From JAYQKL01 sp049889415 (GTDB lineage: Bacteria; Pseudomonadota; Alphaproteobacteria; RS24), in the NCBI GenBank assembly GCA_049889415.1, contig JBMHDL010000004.1, forward strand, positions 1 to 56,375: a stretch of DNA of 56,375 nt. The letters are read 5' to 3'. A program made the position numbers and the translations under genes. Of the stretch, positions 25,468 to 36,500 are shown piece after piece (position 1 is the stretch's first letter; each line of letters opens with the position of its first letter). Below the pieces are notes generated by a model. The model had not been told where the DNA came from and made no database searches. It saw only the letters and a program-made list of their open reading frames with translations.

Positions 25468-26694
25468 ATGGAGCAGCCAAACTCATTCATGAACGGTCCG
25501 GATGAAAACGGACGTTTCGGACTTTTCGGGGGCCGCTTTGTGGCTGAAACCCTGATGCCGCTGATCCTTGATTTGGAAAAGGCATATGAGGCAGCTAAGC
25601 AGGATCCAGCCTATGAAGCCGAGCTGCTAGATCTGCAGATGCATTATGTCGGCCGGCCCAGCCCCCTCTATTTCGCCGAACGCCTGACCGATCATTTCGG
25701 CGGCGCCAAAATTTATCTCAAGCGCGATGAGTTGAACCATACCGGATCACATAAAATCAACAACTGCCTCGGCCAGATTTTGCTAGCTAAACGCATGGGT
25801 AAAACCCGCATCATCGCCGAAACCGGCGCCGGACAACATGGCGTGGCGGTGGCTACGGCTGCTGCACGTTTCGGGCTGCCCTGCACGGTTTTCATGGGCG
25901 CCAAAGACATTGAACGGCAAAAGCCAAATGTGTTCCGAATGAAGCTGCTCGGCGCAGACATCCGCCCCGTTACCGCCGGGGCCGGCACCTTGAAGGATGC
26001 GATGAATGAAGCCCTGCGTGACTGGGTCAGCAATGTCGACAATACATTCTACATCATTGGCACCGCAGCGGGTCCGCACCCCTATCCGGCGATGGTGCGT
26101 GATTTCCAATCTGTCATCGGCAAAGAGGCCCGCGCCCAGATACTTGAGCGGGAAGGCAGACTGCCGGACAGTCTGATCGCCTGTATCGGCGGCGGCTCCA
26201 ATGCTTTGGGGCTGTTTCATCCCTTCCTTGATGATGAAGGCATTCGTATTATCGGCGTCGAAGCCGGTGGCTTAGGTCTGGAAACCCCCGACCATGCCGC
26301 CTCCCTCGCCGGCGGCAAGCCGGGTGTGTTGCACGGCAACCGGACTTATCTCTTACAGGATGAGGACGGCCAGATTGTTGAAGGCCACTCCATTTCCGCC
26401 GGGCTCGATTATCCCGGCATCGGTCCCGAACACGCCTGGTTACGGGATTTGGGACGGGTCGAATACGTCGCCGTCACGGATGACGAGGCCCTGGAGGCAT
26501 TCCAGCTCTGTACACGGCTGGAAGGGATTATTCCGGCTCTTGAACCGAGCCATGCACTGGCCCATGTCGCCAAAATCGCGCCTGATCTGCCGACGGACCA
26601 CATCATGGTTATGAATATGTGCGGCCGCGGCGACAAGGACGTCTTTTCAGTTGCCGAATATCTCAATGTTGACCTCACTGAAGGGCAGGAATGA
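25468..26694 (+). CDS. trpB: Tryptophan synthase beta chain
   Basis: PLP enzyme joining indole and serine to make tryptophan. The PLP lysine is in KRDELNHTGSHKINNCLGQ, the phosphate loop is IACIGGGSNALGLF, and the Cys/Gly-rich end is MNMCGRGDKDVFS. From ATG 25468 (preceded by GAAGGG) it is 408 residues. The frame extends 57 codons upstream, overlapping trpF, but these residues do not match the family. The stop overlaps the trpA start as ATGA. Confidence 0.96.
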   Translation: MEQPNSFMNGPDENGRFGLFGGRFVAETLMPLILDLEKAYEAAKQDPAYEAELLDLQMHYVGRPSPLYFAERLTDHFGGAKIYLKRDELNHTGSHKINNCLGQILLAKRMGKTRIIAETGAGQHGVAVATAAARFGLPCTVFMGAKDIERQKPNVFRMKLLGADIRPVTAGAGTLKDAMNEALRDWVSNVDNTFYIIGTAAGPHPYPAMVRDFQSVIGKEARAQILEREGRLPDSLIACIGGGSNALGLFHPFLDDEGIRIIGVEAGGLGLETPDHAASLAGGKPGVLHGNRTYLLQDEDGQIVEGHSISAGLDYPGIGPEHAWLRDLGRVEYVAVTDDEALEAFQLCTRLEGIIPALEPSHALAHVAKIAPDLPTDHIMVMNMCGRGDKDVFSVAEYLNVDLTEGQE

Positions 26695-27518
26695 CCATGA
26701 CAGAAACCCGACTGGACGTTCGTTTCCGAGACCTTGCCGCCGGACAGGAAAAAGCGTTTGTGGCCTTCATCACCGCCGGTGACCCGGATATGGAGACCAG
26801 CCAGAAAATCCTGAACGGGTTGGCCGCTCATGCCGACATTATTGAGCTTGGCATGCCGTTCACCGATCCGATGGCCGACGGGCCATCCATCCAGCACGCC
26901 TCCCAGCGCGCTTTGGCCGCTGGCATGAGTGTCGCCAAAACCCTGGACATGGTTCGTCGCTTCCGCGCAGACAACCAATCCACCCCGCTGGTCCTGATGG
27001 GCTATTACAACCCGGTGTATATTTATGGGGTCGACAAATTCCTGACCGACGCCAAAACGGCGGGCGTGGACGGCCTGATTATCGTCGATCTGCCGCCTGA
27101 GGAAGATGATGAGTTGTGCAAACCGGCGCTTGCCGCTGGCCTGAATTTCATCCGGCTGGCCACCCCCACAACCGACGACAAACGTTTGCCGGAGGTTTTG
27201 GCCAATACATCCGGCTTTGTCTATTATGTCTCTATTACGGGCATCACTGGCTCGAACATACCTGAAAAAGATCTCGTGGAACGCGCCGTCGCCCGTATTA
27301 AGGGCCATACGGACCTGCCGATTTGTGTCGGTTTCGGTATCAAAACAGCCGAAGCGGCTAAAACCTTCGCCTCCGTATCCGATGGTGCCGTGGTCGGCTC
27401 GGCTCTTGTTGATACCATCAAAAACAGCCTTGACGAAAAGGGTCAAGCCGGACCGGAGACCGTCTCCTCTGTGCTGGCCTTGGCTGAAGAACTTGCGCAG
27501 GGCGTGAAACAGGCGTAA
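26691..27518 (+). CDS. trpA: Tryptophan synthase alpha chain
   Basis: Cleaves indole-3-glycerol phosphate to indole, passed to TrpB. ELGMPFTDPMADGPSIQHAS holds the catalytic Glu; VDGLIIVDLPPEE carries the second catalytic Asp; GFGIKTAEAAKTFASVSDGAVVGSALVD is the phosphate-binding end. 275 residues. The ATGA overlap with trpB indicates coupling. Confidence 0.96.
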   Translation: MTMTETRLDVRFRDLAAGQEKAFVAFITAGDPDMETSQKILNGLAAHADIIELGMPFTDPMADGPSIQHASQRALAAGMSVAKTLDMVRRFRADNQSTPLVLMGYYNPVYIYGVDKFLTDAKTAGVDGLIIVDLPPEEDDELCKPALAAGLNFIRLATPTTDDKRLPEVLANTSGFVYYVSITGITGSNIPEKDLVERAVARIKGHTDLPICVGFGIKTAEAAKTFASVSDGAVVGSALVDTIKNSLDEKGQAGPETVSSVLALAEELAQGVKQA

Positions 27519-27556
27519 AAGATAAAAAAACCACCAAATCATGCGAGGGTACGACC

Positions 27557-28438
27557 ATGAACTGGATTAAAAATTTCGTCAGACCAAGATTTGAAGCCGT
27601 CTTCAGAAGTAAAGATGACACGCCCGACAATCTCTGGGTCAACTGCAATGAGTGCGGGGAAATGATTTTCCACCGTGACATGGAGGCTTTGTCGAAAGTC
27701 TGCCCGGGTTGCGACAACCACATGCGCCTTGATACCAAGGAACGCTTTGACCTTCTATTTGACGACAGCCAGTATGACCTTGTGGAAACCCCGGACGTTC
27801 CGGCTGATCCGCTGAAATTCCGCGATACCAAAAAATATGCCGACCGGCTGAAGGAAGCCCGGAGCAAAACCGGCAAAAAAGACGCCGTTTCTATCGGCAT
27901 TGGCCGGATCAGCGGTGTTGAAACCGTTGTCGTGGTTCAGGACTTCTCCTTCATGGGCGGCTCGCTCGGCATGGCTGCCGGTGAAACCGTCATTCGCGGC
28001 GGTGAGCTGGCACTCGAGAAAAATGCCCCGTTCATTGTTGTCGCCGCAGCTGGCGGCGCGCGCATGCAGGAGGGTATTCTGTCCTTAATGCAAATGCCGC
28101 GTACCACGGTCATTGTGCAGGAACTACGCGAACGCGGCCTGCCTTATCTGGTCATTCTGACCGACCCGACCACCGGCGGTGTCACGGCCTCCTACGGCAT
28201 GTTGGGGGATGTCCATATTGCCGAGCCGGGTGCGCTGATCGGATTTGCCGGCCCACGCGTCATCCAAGACACCATCAATGAAAAACTGCCCGACGGCTTC
28301 CAGCGTGCTGAATATCTGCTGGAGCACGGCATGGTCGATATGGTTGTCCATCGGCACCGCATGGCTGAAACCATCGGTAAGCTGCTGAAGCTGTTGACCG
28401 GTGCTGATGATATGCCGGCCGTCTCACCTGCCGAATAA
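27557..28438 (+). CDS. accD: Acetyl-CoA carboxylase carboxyltransferase beta subunit
   Basis: Transfers the carboxyl group from biotin to acetyl-CoA, the first committed step of fatty acid synthesis, in complex with AccA. An N-terminal four-Cys zinc ribbon (CNECGEMIFHRDM, VCPGCDNHMRLD) precedes the crotonase-like carboxyltransferase core, with GGSLGMAAGETVIRG, AAGGARMQEGILSLMQM and DPTTGGVTASYGMLGD. 293 residues. Lies between trpA and folC, a usual order. Confidence 0.96.
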   Translation: MNWIKNFVRPRFEAVFRSKDDTPDNLWVNCNECGEMIFHRDMEALSKVCPGCDNHMRLDTKERFDLLFDDSQYDLVETPDVPADPLKFRDTKKYADRLKEARSKTGKKDAVSIGIGRISGVETVVVVQDFSFMGGSLGMAAGETVIRGGELALEKNAPFIVVAAAGGARMQEGILSLMQMPRTTVIVQELRERGLPYLVILTDPTTGGVTASYGMLGDVHIAEPGALIGFAGPRVIQDTINEKLPDGFQRAEYLLEHGMVDMVVHRHRMAETIGKLLKLLTGADDMPAVSPAE

Positions 28439-28443
28439 GGCAT

Positions 28444-29718
28444 ATGCCCCGGACACCTGCCAGCCAGGACACGCTGGCGCGTTTTCTGAAACTGCATCCG
28501 AAATATATTGATCTGTCGCTTGACCGGATGCATGGCCTTTTGGCACGTCTGGATCATCCCGAGCACGACCTGCCACCTGTCATCCATATCGCAGGCACCA
28601 ATGGCAAAGGTTCAACACTGGCATATCTCAAAGCCATTATGTCAGCCGCTGGTAAGCGGGTTCACGCTTATAGCTCGCCACATCTCGTCAAATTTCATGA
28701 GCGCATCAATCTTGCCGGCGTAGACATCAGCGAAGAAGAATTGGCCGCTTTGCTAGCCGAAGTCGAGACCAAAAATAGCGGCCAACCGATCACTTTTTTC
28801 GAGGCGACGACAGCCGTGGCCCTGACTGCCTTCGCCCGTCATCCGGCTGACTATCTGCTGCTCGAAGTCGGGCTGGGCGGTCGTCTAGATGCGACCAATG
28901 TCGTTGACACGCCACGCCTGAGTCTGATCACACCGGTCAGCATGGATCACGAGCAGTTTCTCGGAGCCAATCTGGCGGACATTGCGGGTGAAAAGGCCGG
29001 CATTTTAAAACCTGGATGCAAGGCCCTGATCGCCCGCCAGGAAAGCAAAGCCCTGCAGGTCATTCAGGCACGGGCTGATGCCGTCAACGCCCCTACTCTT
29101 TATGCCGGCAGAGACTGGGAATACACCCGCACCGAGGACGGCATGAAGCTGTCGGTTCAGGACATCTCAGTCAGGCTTCCCGAGCCGGGCCTGACGGGGA
29201 CGCATCAATATGAAAATGCGGCCCTTGCAGCCGTCGCGTCACGGGAGCTTGGCATTCCCCTTGATGCCATCCGGCAGGGTGTGGCCGAAGCTAGCTGGCC
29301 GGCACGCCTGCAGCCGATTCCACCGCTTCCCGGTGTTCCGGAGCGTGAGGATCTCTGGCTTGATGGCGGACATAATCCGGCGGCCGCGCATGTCTTGGCG
29401 AATTGGGTGACCGGATGGCAAAAGGAACGACCGCAGAAACCGTTCCACATGATCAGCGGGATGTTGAACACCAAACAGGCGGAAAGCTATTTTACGGCAT
29501 TTCGCGGCCTGGACATCACCCTGACCACGCTGACCATTCCTGGGGAGCAAAATAGCCTGACGGCTGCGCAACTCGCCAATGCCGCCCGACAGGCCGGGCT
29601 ACAGGCAGAAGCTGGAGACAGTCTGGCCGCAGCAGTGCAGGCGGCACCTGACGGAGCCCGCATCTTAATTTGCGGGTCCCTGTATCTGGCGGGCCATGTT
29701 TTGTCATTTTATAAGTGA
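28444..29718 (+). CDS. folC: Dihydrofolate synthase/folylpolyglutamate synthase
   Basis: Adds glutamate to dihydropteroate and to folates. The P-loop is HIAGTNGKGSTLAYL; YSSPHLVKFHERI is the folate-binding loop; FFEATTAVAL, LLLEVGLGGRLDATNVV, and SLITPVSMDHEQFLG are typical; LDGGHNPAAAHVL marks the C-terminal domain. 424 residues. Only 5 bases after accD, ATG preceded by AAGG. Convergent with trxA with 6 bases between stops, so no terminator separates them. Confidence 0.95.
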   Translation: MPRTPASQDTLARFLKLHPKYIDLSLDRMHGLLARLDHPEHDLPPVIHIAGTNGKGSTLAYLKAIMSAAGKRVHAYSSPHLVKFHERINLAGVDISEEELAALLAEVETKNSGQPITFFEATTAVALTAFARHPADYLLLEVGLGGRLDATNVVDTPRLSLITPVSMDHEQFLGANLADIAGEKAGILKPGCKALIARQESKALQVIQARADAVNAPTLYAGRDWEYTRTEDGMKLSVQDISVRLPEPGLTGTHQYENAALAAVASRELGIPLDAIRQGVAEASWPARLQPIPPLPGVPEREDLWLDGGHNPAAAHVLANWVTGWQKERPQKPFHMISGMLNTKQAESYFTAFRGLDITLTTLTIPGEQNSLTAAQLANAARQAGLQAEAGDSLAAAVQAAPDGARILICGSLYLAGHVLSFYK

Positions 29719-29724
29719 CAGAGC

Positions 29725-30054
29725 TTAGACAGTCTCTTCAATCCAGGACACAAGGTCTGATTTCGGCGCGGCACCAACTTTGGTGGAGGTGTTTTGACCG
29801 TCCTGAAATATCATCATGGTCGGGATGGAGCGTACGCCGAAACTGGTCGGGGTTTTGGGATTTTCGTCAATATTGACTTTCACAACGGTAATCTTGTCGG
29901 ACATTTCTGCCGCGATTTCATCTAACGCAGGTGCAATCTGCTTGCATGGACCACACCACTCAGCCCAGAAATCAACCAGTACGGCACCACCGGCATTGGT
30001 GACTTTTTCTTCAAAATCATTATCAGTCGCATGGATTACGGTCGCATCAGACAT
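29725..30054 (-). CDS. trxA: Thioredoxin
   Basis: Cytosolic dithiol reductant. Residues 33-37 are the WCGPC redox site; FTFE-like strands and the cis-Pro loop VRSIPTMMIF are in place. 109 residues with no signal peptide. The ribosome site AAAGGA lies about 8 bases before the ATG. Located between folC and addA, on the addA strand but with its own candidate promoter. Confidence 0.96.
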   Translation of the reverse strand: MSDATVIHATDNDFEEKVTNAGGAVLVDFWAEWCGPCKQIAPALDEIAAEMSDKITVVKVNIDENPKTPTSFGVRSIPTMMIFQDGQNTSTKVGAAPKSDLVSWIEETV

Positions 30055-30087
30055 GGGCAGGTTCCTTTTTGTGATTCACTTATTGAA

Positions 30088-30116
30088 AATGTAAGGGGGC
30101 ACACACGGTTTTTCAA
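30088..30116 (-). promoter_or_regulatory. Candidate promoter of trxA
   Basis: On the minus strand TTGAAA (30116-30111), a 17-base spacer, then TACATT (30093-30088), giving a leader of about 27 bases. It lies in the gap between addA and trxA. Confidence 0.5.
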
Positions 30117-30132
30117 GCACCGCTGCCTTTGA

Positions 30133-33100
30133 TCACGGGATTTCTGTCAATATTCTGTGCATCATTTCGTCGGGGATGCGTTGCACAAACCCCGTCACGG
30201 TCCAAATCAGCACACAGCGTACCGGCTTGTCCGTCTGTCCGGCCAGTAAAGCCTGATAAACCGCCATTTGTGCCAAATAGGCCTTGGGAATGTCATCCGC
30301 ATTGCGTGGCGGCACGCGATTGGTTTTATAATCGGCGATAATGACGGCATTCTCGGTTTCGACATATCTGTCAATCCGGCCGGAAAAACGGCGCCGGCCA
30401 TTCCCAACCGCTATGCGACCGGCTATCGGCAATTCTGCACGGCTGTCCGGCCCGAAAAGACCTGCCAATTCTTTAGAAAATATGACGGCGAGGGCTTCCG
30501 ACACCATCTGCGCCTGCTCCATTTCGCTGAAGGCTGCGCCGTGACGCTTCAGAAAAGCTGCTGCCTGACCTACAAGCACAGCTTTATCAACCGGACCGTT
30601 TTTTGTCATGCCCGCCAACCCTTCCAACAGGTCATGCGTCAGATTCCCCCTGAGTAAGGCAGCGCCGCCGGCGAGCTGCGTTTGCTTTGCAGCACCCTGC
30701 ACCCCCAGAACATGTGACGGGCTTTCAAGGGCTGCAAGACGTGTCTCGCGTTTCGCGGGCCGGTGCAACCAGTCCGGGATGTCACCGGTCCAGGCAGTTT
30801 GCGGCGGCGGATCCTGCACATCTTTAACCAAGGGCCGATCCTGACCCAAGCGCCAGAATTCGTCCCCCGCTTCGAAATGCTCGGTTTCAGGATGATCTTT
30901 GATCACCCCAGCGACCAGACTGTACCAGCTCTGTGCGGGCGGCACTTTCGGGGTCACACCAATGTGCCCACAAATATACACCCTGTCGCGGGCCCGGGTC
31001 AGGGCTACATAGAGCAGCCGCTTGTGCTCAGCCTGTTCCCGGGCGCGCAGCGCCTCAAGGCCGACTTTCGACAAAAGTGGCATACGTCCTTTGTTCGGAC
31101 GATACAGCAAAGCACTGTCATGTGCCTGTATATGGGACTGCGCCCCGGCGACCTTGAACGGCTGACGGCAGGTATCCGGCAAAAACACAATCGGTGCTTC
31201 CAGCCCTTTCGCCCCGTGAACCGTCATGATGCGGACGGCATCAAGGGCCTGCTCCATATCACGCTTAACCTCGCTCTCACTATTTTCTACCCAATGGATG
31301 AAGGCTTCCACACTGGGGGCCTTTTGCCGTTCAAAATCAAAGGCCAGCGACAACAACTCGTCCACCGGGTCATCGACCTCCTGACCCAGACGTGCCTTCA
31401 AATCAGCACGACCGCCTCCGCCTTCAAGAAGAGCGGAAAAGAACTCAAACGGCGCAAGACCGTTGACGTCCCGGCACAACGTCGTAAAGCGCTCCCATGC
31501 CCGGAGAATTACCGGATCGGGGGTGTCATTCCGCACGGCTTCCGCCAACCGGTCGCACAAAAATGTCTTTTTGAGAAGCGGTGTCGGCCCGGTATCCTCC
31601 TCCGGCACCGGACCATGGCACAAGTCAAACAATTGTGCCTCACTTATGCCACCCAACGGGCTGCGCAGAAAAGTGGCCAACATCAAATCATCTTTCGGCA
31701 GCAAGGCGGCGCGGGCCGCAGCCAGCAGGTCCATCACGGCGATCTGTTTGGTCAACGCCATTCGGTCTGAGCCGGCAACAGGAATACCGATATCGGGTTT
31801 TTTGAGCGCCCGGATCATGTCTTCAACAAAGGCGTCCCGATTTTGAACCAGGATCAAAATATCCTTCGGACGGATGTCCTGCTCCGGATCGTCCACCAAT
31901 GTCCTGATTTTATTGGCAATACGTTCCGCGAGGCGGCTGCGCGGGGTTGCTGCCGCGGAGGACGTGGTGTGTGCCGACCAGTAATCACCTGTTGTGGCGC
32001 TCTCACCCTTTTCATACGCCCACAGTTCAACCAATCCTTTTTGCTCCCGGAACGCCTGATGGATAATGGTTTTTTTCTGGGCCGTCAGGCTGTCCTTAAC
32101 ACAATCAATTTGCGCAACCTTGTCCACAAGACCCAAAATATCACTGACGGTCCGGTAAGACTTTTCGAGATCAACCGGATAAAAAGCCTGTTCAGACCTG
32201 CGGCTTGCCTTTTCAAAATGCGCCCGCATGGCGTCAAACTGCTTGGGGTCAGCACCCTGAAAGCTGAAAATTGACTGCTTTTCATCACCGACAGCGAACA
32301 CAGTCCGGGTAGTTTCGCGGGCGGTCTCGCCTGAGAAAAACTCCTCTGCCAGTGCCGTGATAACCCGCCATTGCGTCGGGCTGGTATCTTGCGCCTCATC
32401 AACAAGAATGTGGTCGAGTCCGCCATCCAACTTATACAGAACCCAGGCGCTGGCCTGACTGTCGGATACGAGTGTCACGGTTTTCTCAATCAGATCATCA
32501 TAATCCAGAAGATTGCGTTCCTGCTTGATATGCCCGATATAAAGCAACAATGCCTCGGCAAAGTCGTAAACCACCAAGCTCATTTCATACACAAAAGCCA
32601 GCTTGATCCGGTCCGCCGTTTCAGCATACAGATCCTGCCAGTATGTAAGTTTGTCTCCCCAGGCCGGAAAAGCCTTTAACAGCTTTGCGGTTATTAAGCT
32701 TTTTCTTTTTTCTCCCTCCCTGGTCAGGAAAAAAGCCTCCAATATCTGCCATGCCGCTTCCTGATCCGCCGGCTTTTGAAGTAACAGGCCGGCTACAGAC
32801 AGAAACAACTCCGACTTATCCGGTACAGCGGCCGTTTCGTCGGCATAGACATCAGCCAGCGCCCGCGCCTCATCGGCACTTAGCTGCTTGAAAAACGCCT
32901 CCAATTCAACCGCCACATCCAAAGCCGCCTCCAGCCCGAGGCTTTTCTGCAGTGCTTGTATCCGGGCCGTAAAATCAAGGGTCTTGAACCAATCGCGGTG
33001 CCTGATGATTTCCGCAATCACATCGTCGAACTGATCTTCCTTCAAATGGCGGGTGAGCCTGTCGAGACCGTTCCGCAAAGCCCCGTCCGCATGCGCCAGA

Positions 33101-33582
33101 ATGTCATTGCGCGCTTCCTCAACCAAACTGGCCGACAGGCGGTCGTCAATCACGCGAAACCCTGGCGTAATGCCGGCCTCGAGCGGGAAGCGGTTGAGCA
33201 GAGACTCGCAAAAGGCATGAATCGTCTGCACCTTGATCCCTCCGGGCGTCTCCAGGGCACGGGCAAACATGATGCGGGCATGATCCATATCCTTGGTGCT
33301 CGGCACTTGGCCCAGCCGCTCTGTCATGGCTGCCTTCAACTCAGTTTCCGGCATCACCGCCCAACTGCCAAGCAATTGGAACAAACGCTCCTGCATTTCC
33401 GCGGCGGCACTGCGTGTATAAGTCAGGCACAACAATTTCTCAGGCGGGGATCCCGACAGGAGCAAGGAGACCAAGCGCGTTACCAACACGAAGGTTTTCC
33501 CCGAACCGGCATTCGCCGATACCCATGCCGAGGCATCCGGTCTGGAGGCGTCAAACCTGTCTTTTGACACCGTCACAGTCAT
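30133..33582 (-). CDS. addA: Double-strand break repair helicase AddA
   Basis: UvrD-type helicase and nuclease of the AddAB end-resection complex. Motif I is WVSANAGSGKTFVLVTRL; the LLCLTYTRSAAAEMQERL motif Ia, ILVDEAQDTSPTQW motif II, and AVGDEKQSIFSFQGADP motif III follow; MTVHGAKGLEAPIVFLPD and RLLYVALTRARDRVY lie in the second half; the C-terminal nuclease end has VIIADYKTNR. The start is ATG 33582: it overlaps the addB stop as ATGA and has GGAGG 4 bases ahead, giving 1149 residues; the longer frame start lies inside addB. Confidence 0.95.
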   Translation of the reverse strand: MTVTVSKDRFDASRPDASAWVSANAGSGKTFVLVTRLVSLLLSGSPPEKLLCLTYTRSAAAEMQERLFQLLGSWAVMPETELKAAMTERLGQVPSTKDMDHARIMFARALETPGGIKVQTIHAFCESLLNRFPLEAGITPGFRVIDDRLSASLVEEARNDILAHADGALRNGLDRLTRHLKEDQFDDVIAEIIRHRDWFKTLDFTARIQALQKSLGLEAALDVAVELEAFFKQLSADEARALADVYADETAAVPDKSELFLSVAGLLLQKPADQEAAWQILEAFFLTREGEKRKSLITAKLLKAFPAWGDKLTYWQDLYAETADRIKLAFVYEMSLVVYDFAEALLLYIGHIKQERNLLDYDDLIEKTVTLVSDSQASAWVLYKLDGGLDHILVDEAQDTSPTQWRVITALAEEFFSGETARETTRTVFAVGDEKQSIFSFQGADPKQFDAMRAHFEKASRRSEQAFYPVDLEKSYRTVSDILGLVDKVAQIDCVKDSLTAQKKTIIHQAFREQKGLVELWAYEKGESATTGDYWSAHTTSSAAATPRSRLAERIANKIRTLVDDPEQDIRPKDILILVQNRDAFVEDMIRALKKPDIGIPVAGSDRMALTKQIAVMDLLAAARAALLPKDDLMLATFLRSPLGGISEAQLFDLCHGPVPEEDTGPTPLLKKTFLCDRLAEAVRNDTPDPVILRAWERFTTLCRDVNGLAPFEFFSALLEGGGGRADLKARLGQEVDDPVDELLSLAFDFERQKAPSVEAFIHWVENSESEVKRDMEQALDAVRIMTVHGAKGLEAPIVFLPDTCRQPFKVAGAQSHIQAHDSALLYRPNKGRMPLLSKVGLEALRAREQAEHKRLLYVALTRARDRVYICGHIGVTPKVPPAQSWYSLVAGVIKDHPETEHFEAGDEFWRLGQDRPLVKDVQDPPPQTAWTGDIPDWLHRPAKRETRLAALESPSHVLGVQGAAKQTQLAGGAALLRGNLTHDLLEGLAGMTKNGPVDKAVLVGQAAAFLKRHGAAFSEMEQAQMVSEALAVIFSKELAGLFGPDSRAELPIAGRIAVGNGRRRFSGRIDRYVETENAVIIADYKTNRVPPRNADDIPKAYLAQMAVYQALLAGQTDKPVRCVLIWTVTGFVQRIPDEMMHRILTEIP

Positions 33583-36500
33583 GTTTCCTCCCCATCCCGG
33601 CTCGACCATTCAGCTAGCCGGGCCAGGTGATCATAATCATCACCAAACAAAATTAGTTTCGGTTGTGTGTGCGGCGGATAGGGTGTTGCACTGTCATTGA
33701 AGGAGGCGATCAGGCTGATAAGTCCCGCCTCAGCCTCTTCCAATGCCGTCTCAAATTTTTCAACCTCCAGCAAGTCACCCGCCGGATGGCCGCCGCTGAC
33801 ATGTAAATATGCCAGTGACGACACCTTACCCGCAGGCACGTCCTCAAACCCACCCGTTTGGGCAATCAAGCTTTCCAAAAGCAATTGCGGCGCTTTTTGC
33901 GACCGCACATCAGAGGCGTTTGGCGGCCTGTAAGTTTTATAGTCCAATACCGACAGGGAGTGGTCCTTCAGCAGTTCTATCCGATCGGCGATGGCGGAGA
34001 GGGTAAAATCCCGGCCCTCAACAGTAAAGGTTCGGGTCCCTTTCACTTCAGCATAAATTTTTTCAACCCCTGCGCGACGTTGCGTCTCAAAACCGACGAG
34101 CCATTGCGTCAAGGCTTTCAGGCGGGCATCCCAATAGGTCATGATGCCCTGCCCCCCCGGCATATCTTTGCTGTATTGCGCGACAAGCTCGGCAACAAGC
34201 GCGGAGCTGTTTTCCGGCAGGCCTTCTGCTGTGGCTTTCGCGAACCCTTCCAGCACATTATGGATCAGCGTGCCGCGCACGGCGCCGCTTGAGCGTGCAT
34301 CCGGCAGGTCCAGTTTCTTGAGCCCGAGAATGTGACGGGCATAAACCGCATATGGATTGCGCTGTAACTTTTCAACCTGCGTGACGGAGAGACGCTTTGG
34401 GCGGACCTGCACAGGGGGAGCCGGCATCGGCTTTTCCGTTATATGTCCGACAGATGCAGGCTCCAGAGCTGCAGCCAGACCAGCCAGCCTGTCAGCGCCC
34501 GGCAACCCTTGGTCCTTGCCGCTAATGCCTTTTGCCAGCGCCTGCATGCGGGTCAGCCATCGTGATGCAACCATAGGTGTACCGCCGCTTTTTTTCGACC
34601 GTGTCATCAGCACTTGCGGCGCACACGCCGCCTGCACAAAATCATGCGCCATCAGCCCGATGCGCCGCTCCGGACTGGTCATGCCAAGCTGTGTCCGCAT
34701 CGGACGCGACACCCATGGGCCGGTATCCGGCAAATGCGGCCAGACGCCTTCATTAAGGCCGCCCAGCACAATCAAATCAGCATGGACAAGGCGGGCCTCC
34801 AACAGCCCCATGATTGACAAACGCGGGTGCAAGCCCCGACCGGAACGCGTCTGGCGCTGAGCCAGCCAATGTGCGAACAGCTCGGCCCACTCACTTGCCG
34901 GCACTTCGCCAATATCAATCTGTGACAGATCCTCCAGCAGATTATGGACATCTTCCCCATGACCCTGCGCCTCATCAGTCCTGCCAGAGTCACGGCCAAT
35001 ATCATGACTAAGGTCTTGGCCGGTTAACCCCGCGAGCACACTCGGCAACACCCCGGCAATATCCCTGACCGTCGCCGCCGAGCCGAGTTTGACCAACGGT
35101 GCAAAGGCATTCTCCGCCCGCTCCAGCAGGGTTCTTATTGCGGCATAATCCGGCCTTTTGTCATTCGAGTCATCTGCACGCTTAAGCCAGTCCAGACGCT
35201 GCAGCAGACCGCCAAGACCGGAAGAGAGTCGCGGCCCGCGCAAAAGCAGACGCTCCATTTGCTGCACATGGTCAAGATAGGTCTGGCGGTCTTCATGCAG
35301 GCACACATCCTGCTGCTTCAAAACGCTAAGCAGTTGAACCGGCGCAAAGCCGCTGCTGACGGCTTCAAGCGACAGTCTTGTCAAGATTCCGATGGACGTA
35401 TCCGCCAGGGCCAGCCCTGCCGTGTCATTGATTTCAATGTCCCAGCGTTTAAGCGAAGCCGCCACACGGCGAGCCAAATTCCGGTCGGGTGTCACCAACA
35501 CTGCGGTTTTACCCTCGACCTCCAAAGCCTCGCGCAAAGCCAGCGCAATCACTTCGGCTTCACGGCGCATATCCGCTGCCTCGTGATAGTGCAGACCGGC
35601 AAGTGCCGTGTCCAAATCGGGTATGGAGTCTCCAGCGCGTGTCCATTGGATTGTATGATCACTCGGCAGCAGAGCCATAGACAAAAACGCCCGCCGGGCG
35701 CTGTTGCCGTCTTTCTGCAAAATTCCGCCCTGGGATCCGAAAGTTCTGACACGGCTTCGCGGCACATCAAGCCTTTTCAACAGATGGTAAAGACCACTTT
35801 GGGGATGCGCGTCCTGCTTGGCGAGCAGCGCCCATGTCTCGGGCGAAAGCTCGGTGTCGAGACCAGGCAGAATGACCATGCCGTTGGGCAAATCCAGTAT
35901 TTGCTTCAGCAAGTCTGCCGTTGCCGGAATGCTGCCGGTTGAGCCTGCGGCAATGACGGGCTTGGTCGGTTGCGCATCTCGCCATTGCCGGGCTTGTAAC
36001 CGCAGCAGGCGATTGCGGTGTTCCGATGGATCCGCGCCGCCTGCCTGATCGCGGTAAGCCGGCCACTTGGCCGTTAAAATGGACAGAAATGCAACCGTCT
36101 GCTGCCAATTTTGTGCAAACTGGTCATCCACCAAATTCTGCAGGTCATCCAGATTGATTTCCTCGGTCTGGGCCTGATTCAGAAATGAAGCCAAGTCCGC
36201 GGCCAGTGCAGCCGCCTTGGTGATGCTGCCGGATTGGGTTTTATCCGTACCGGCCTCAGCCTCCCAATTGAGAATTTCGGAAATAAAAAAGCCCTCACGC
36301 CGCAATTGTGGCAAGACCGGTGGGAGTTCAAGCACAGCCGGGTCCGTAACATTGAAGAACAAGTCCGTTTCATCAATATCTGCAAGCGGCTTGATATCCG
36401 GCAGCAAAAGGCTGTCCGTGTCAGCCTTGTCAACCAGAGCCTGCCGCAATTCACGAACGGCGCGGCGGGTCGGGAGCAAAATCAGAAAGTCATGCAGTGC

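Noticed and set aside
26409..27542. 377-codon minus-strand frame opposite trpB and trpA
   Set aside because: Overlaps two certain genes and resembles no protein family.
30763..31770. 335-codon plus-strand frame inside addA
   Set aside because: Lies fully opposite conserved helicase motifs and has no ribosome site or family resemblance.
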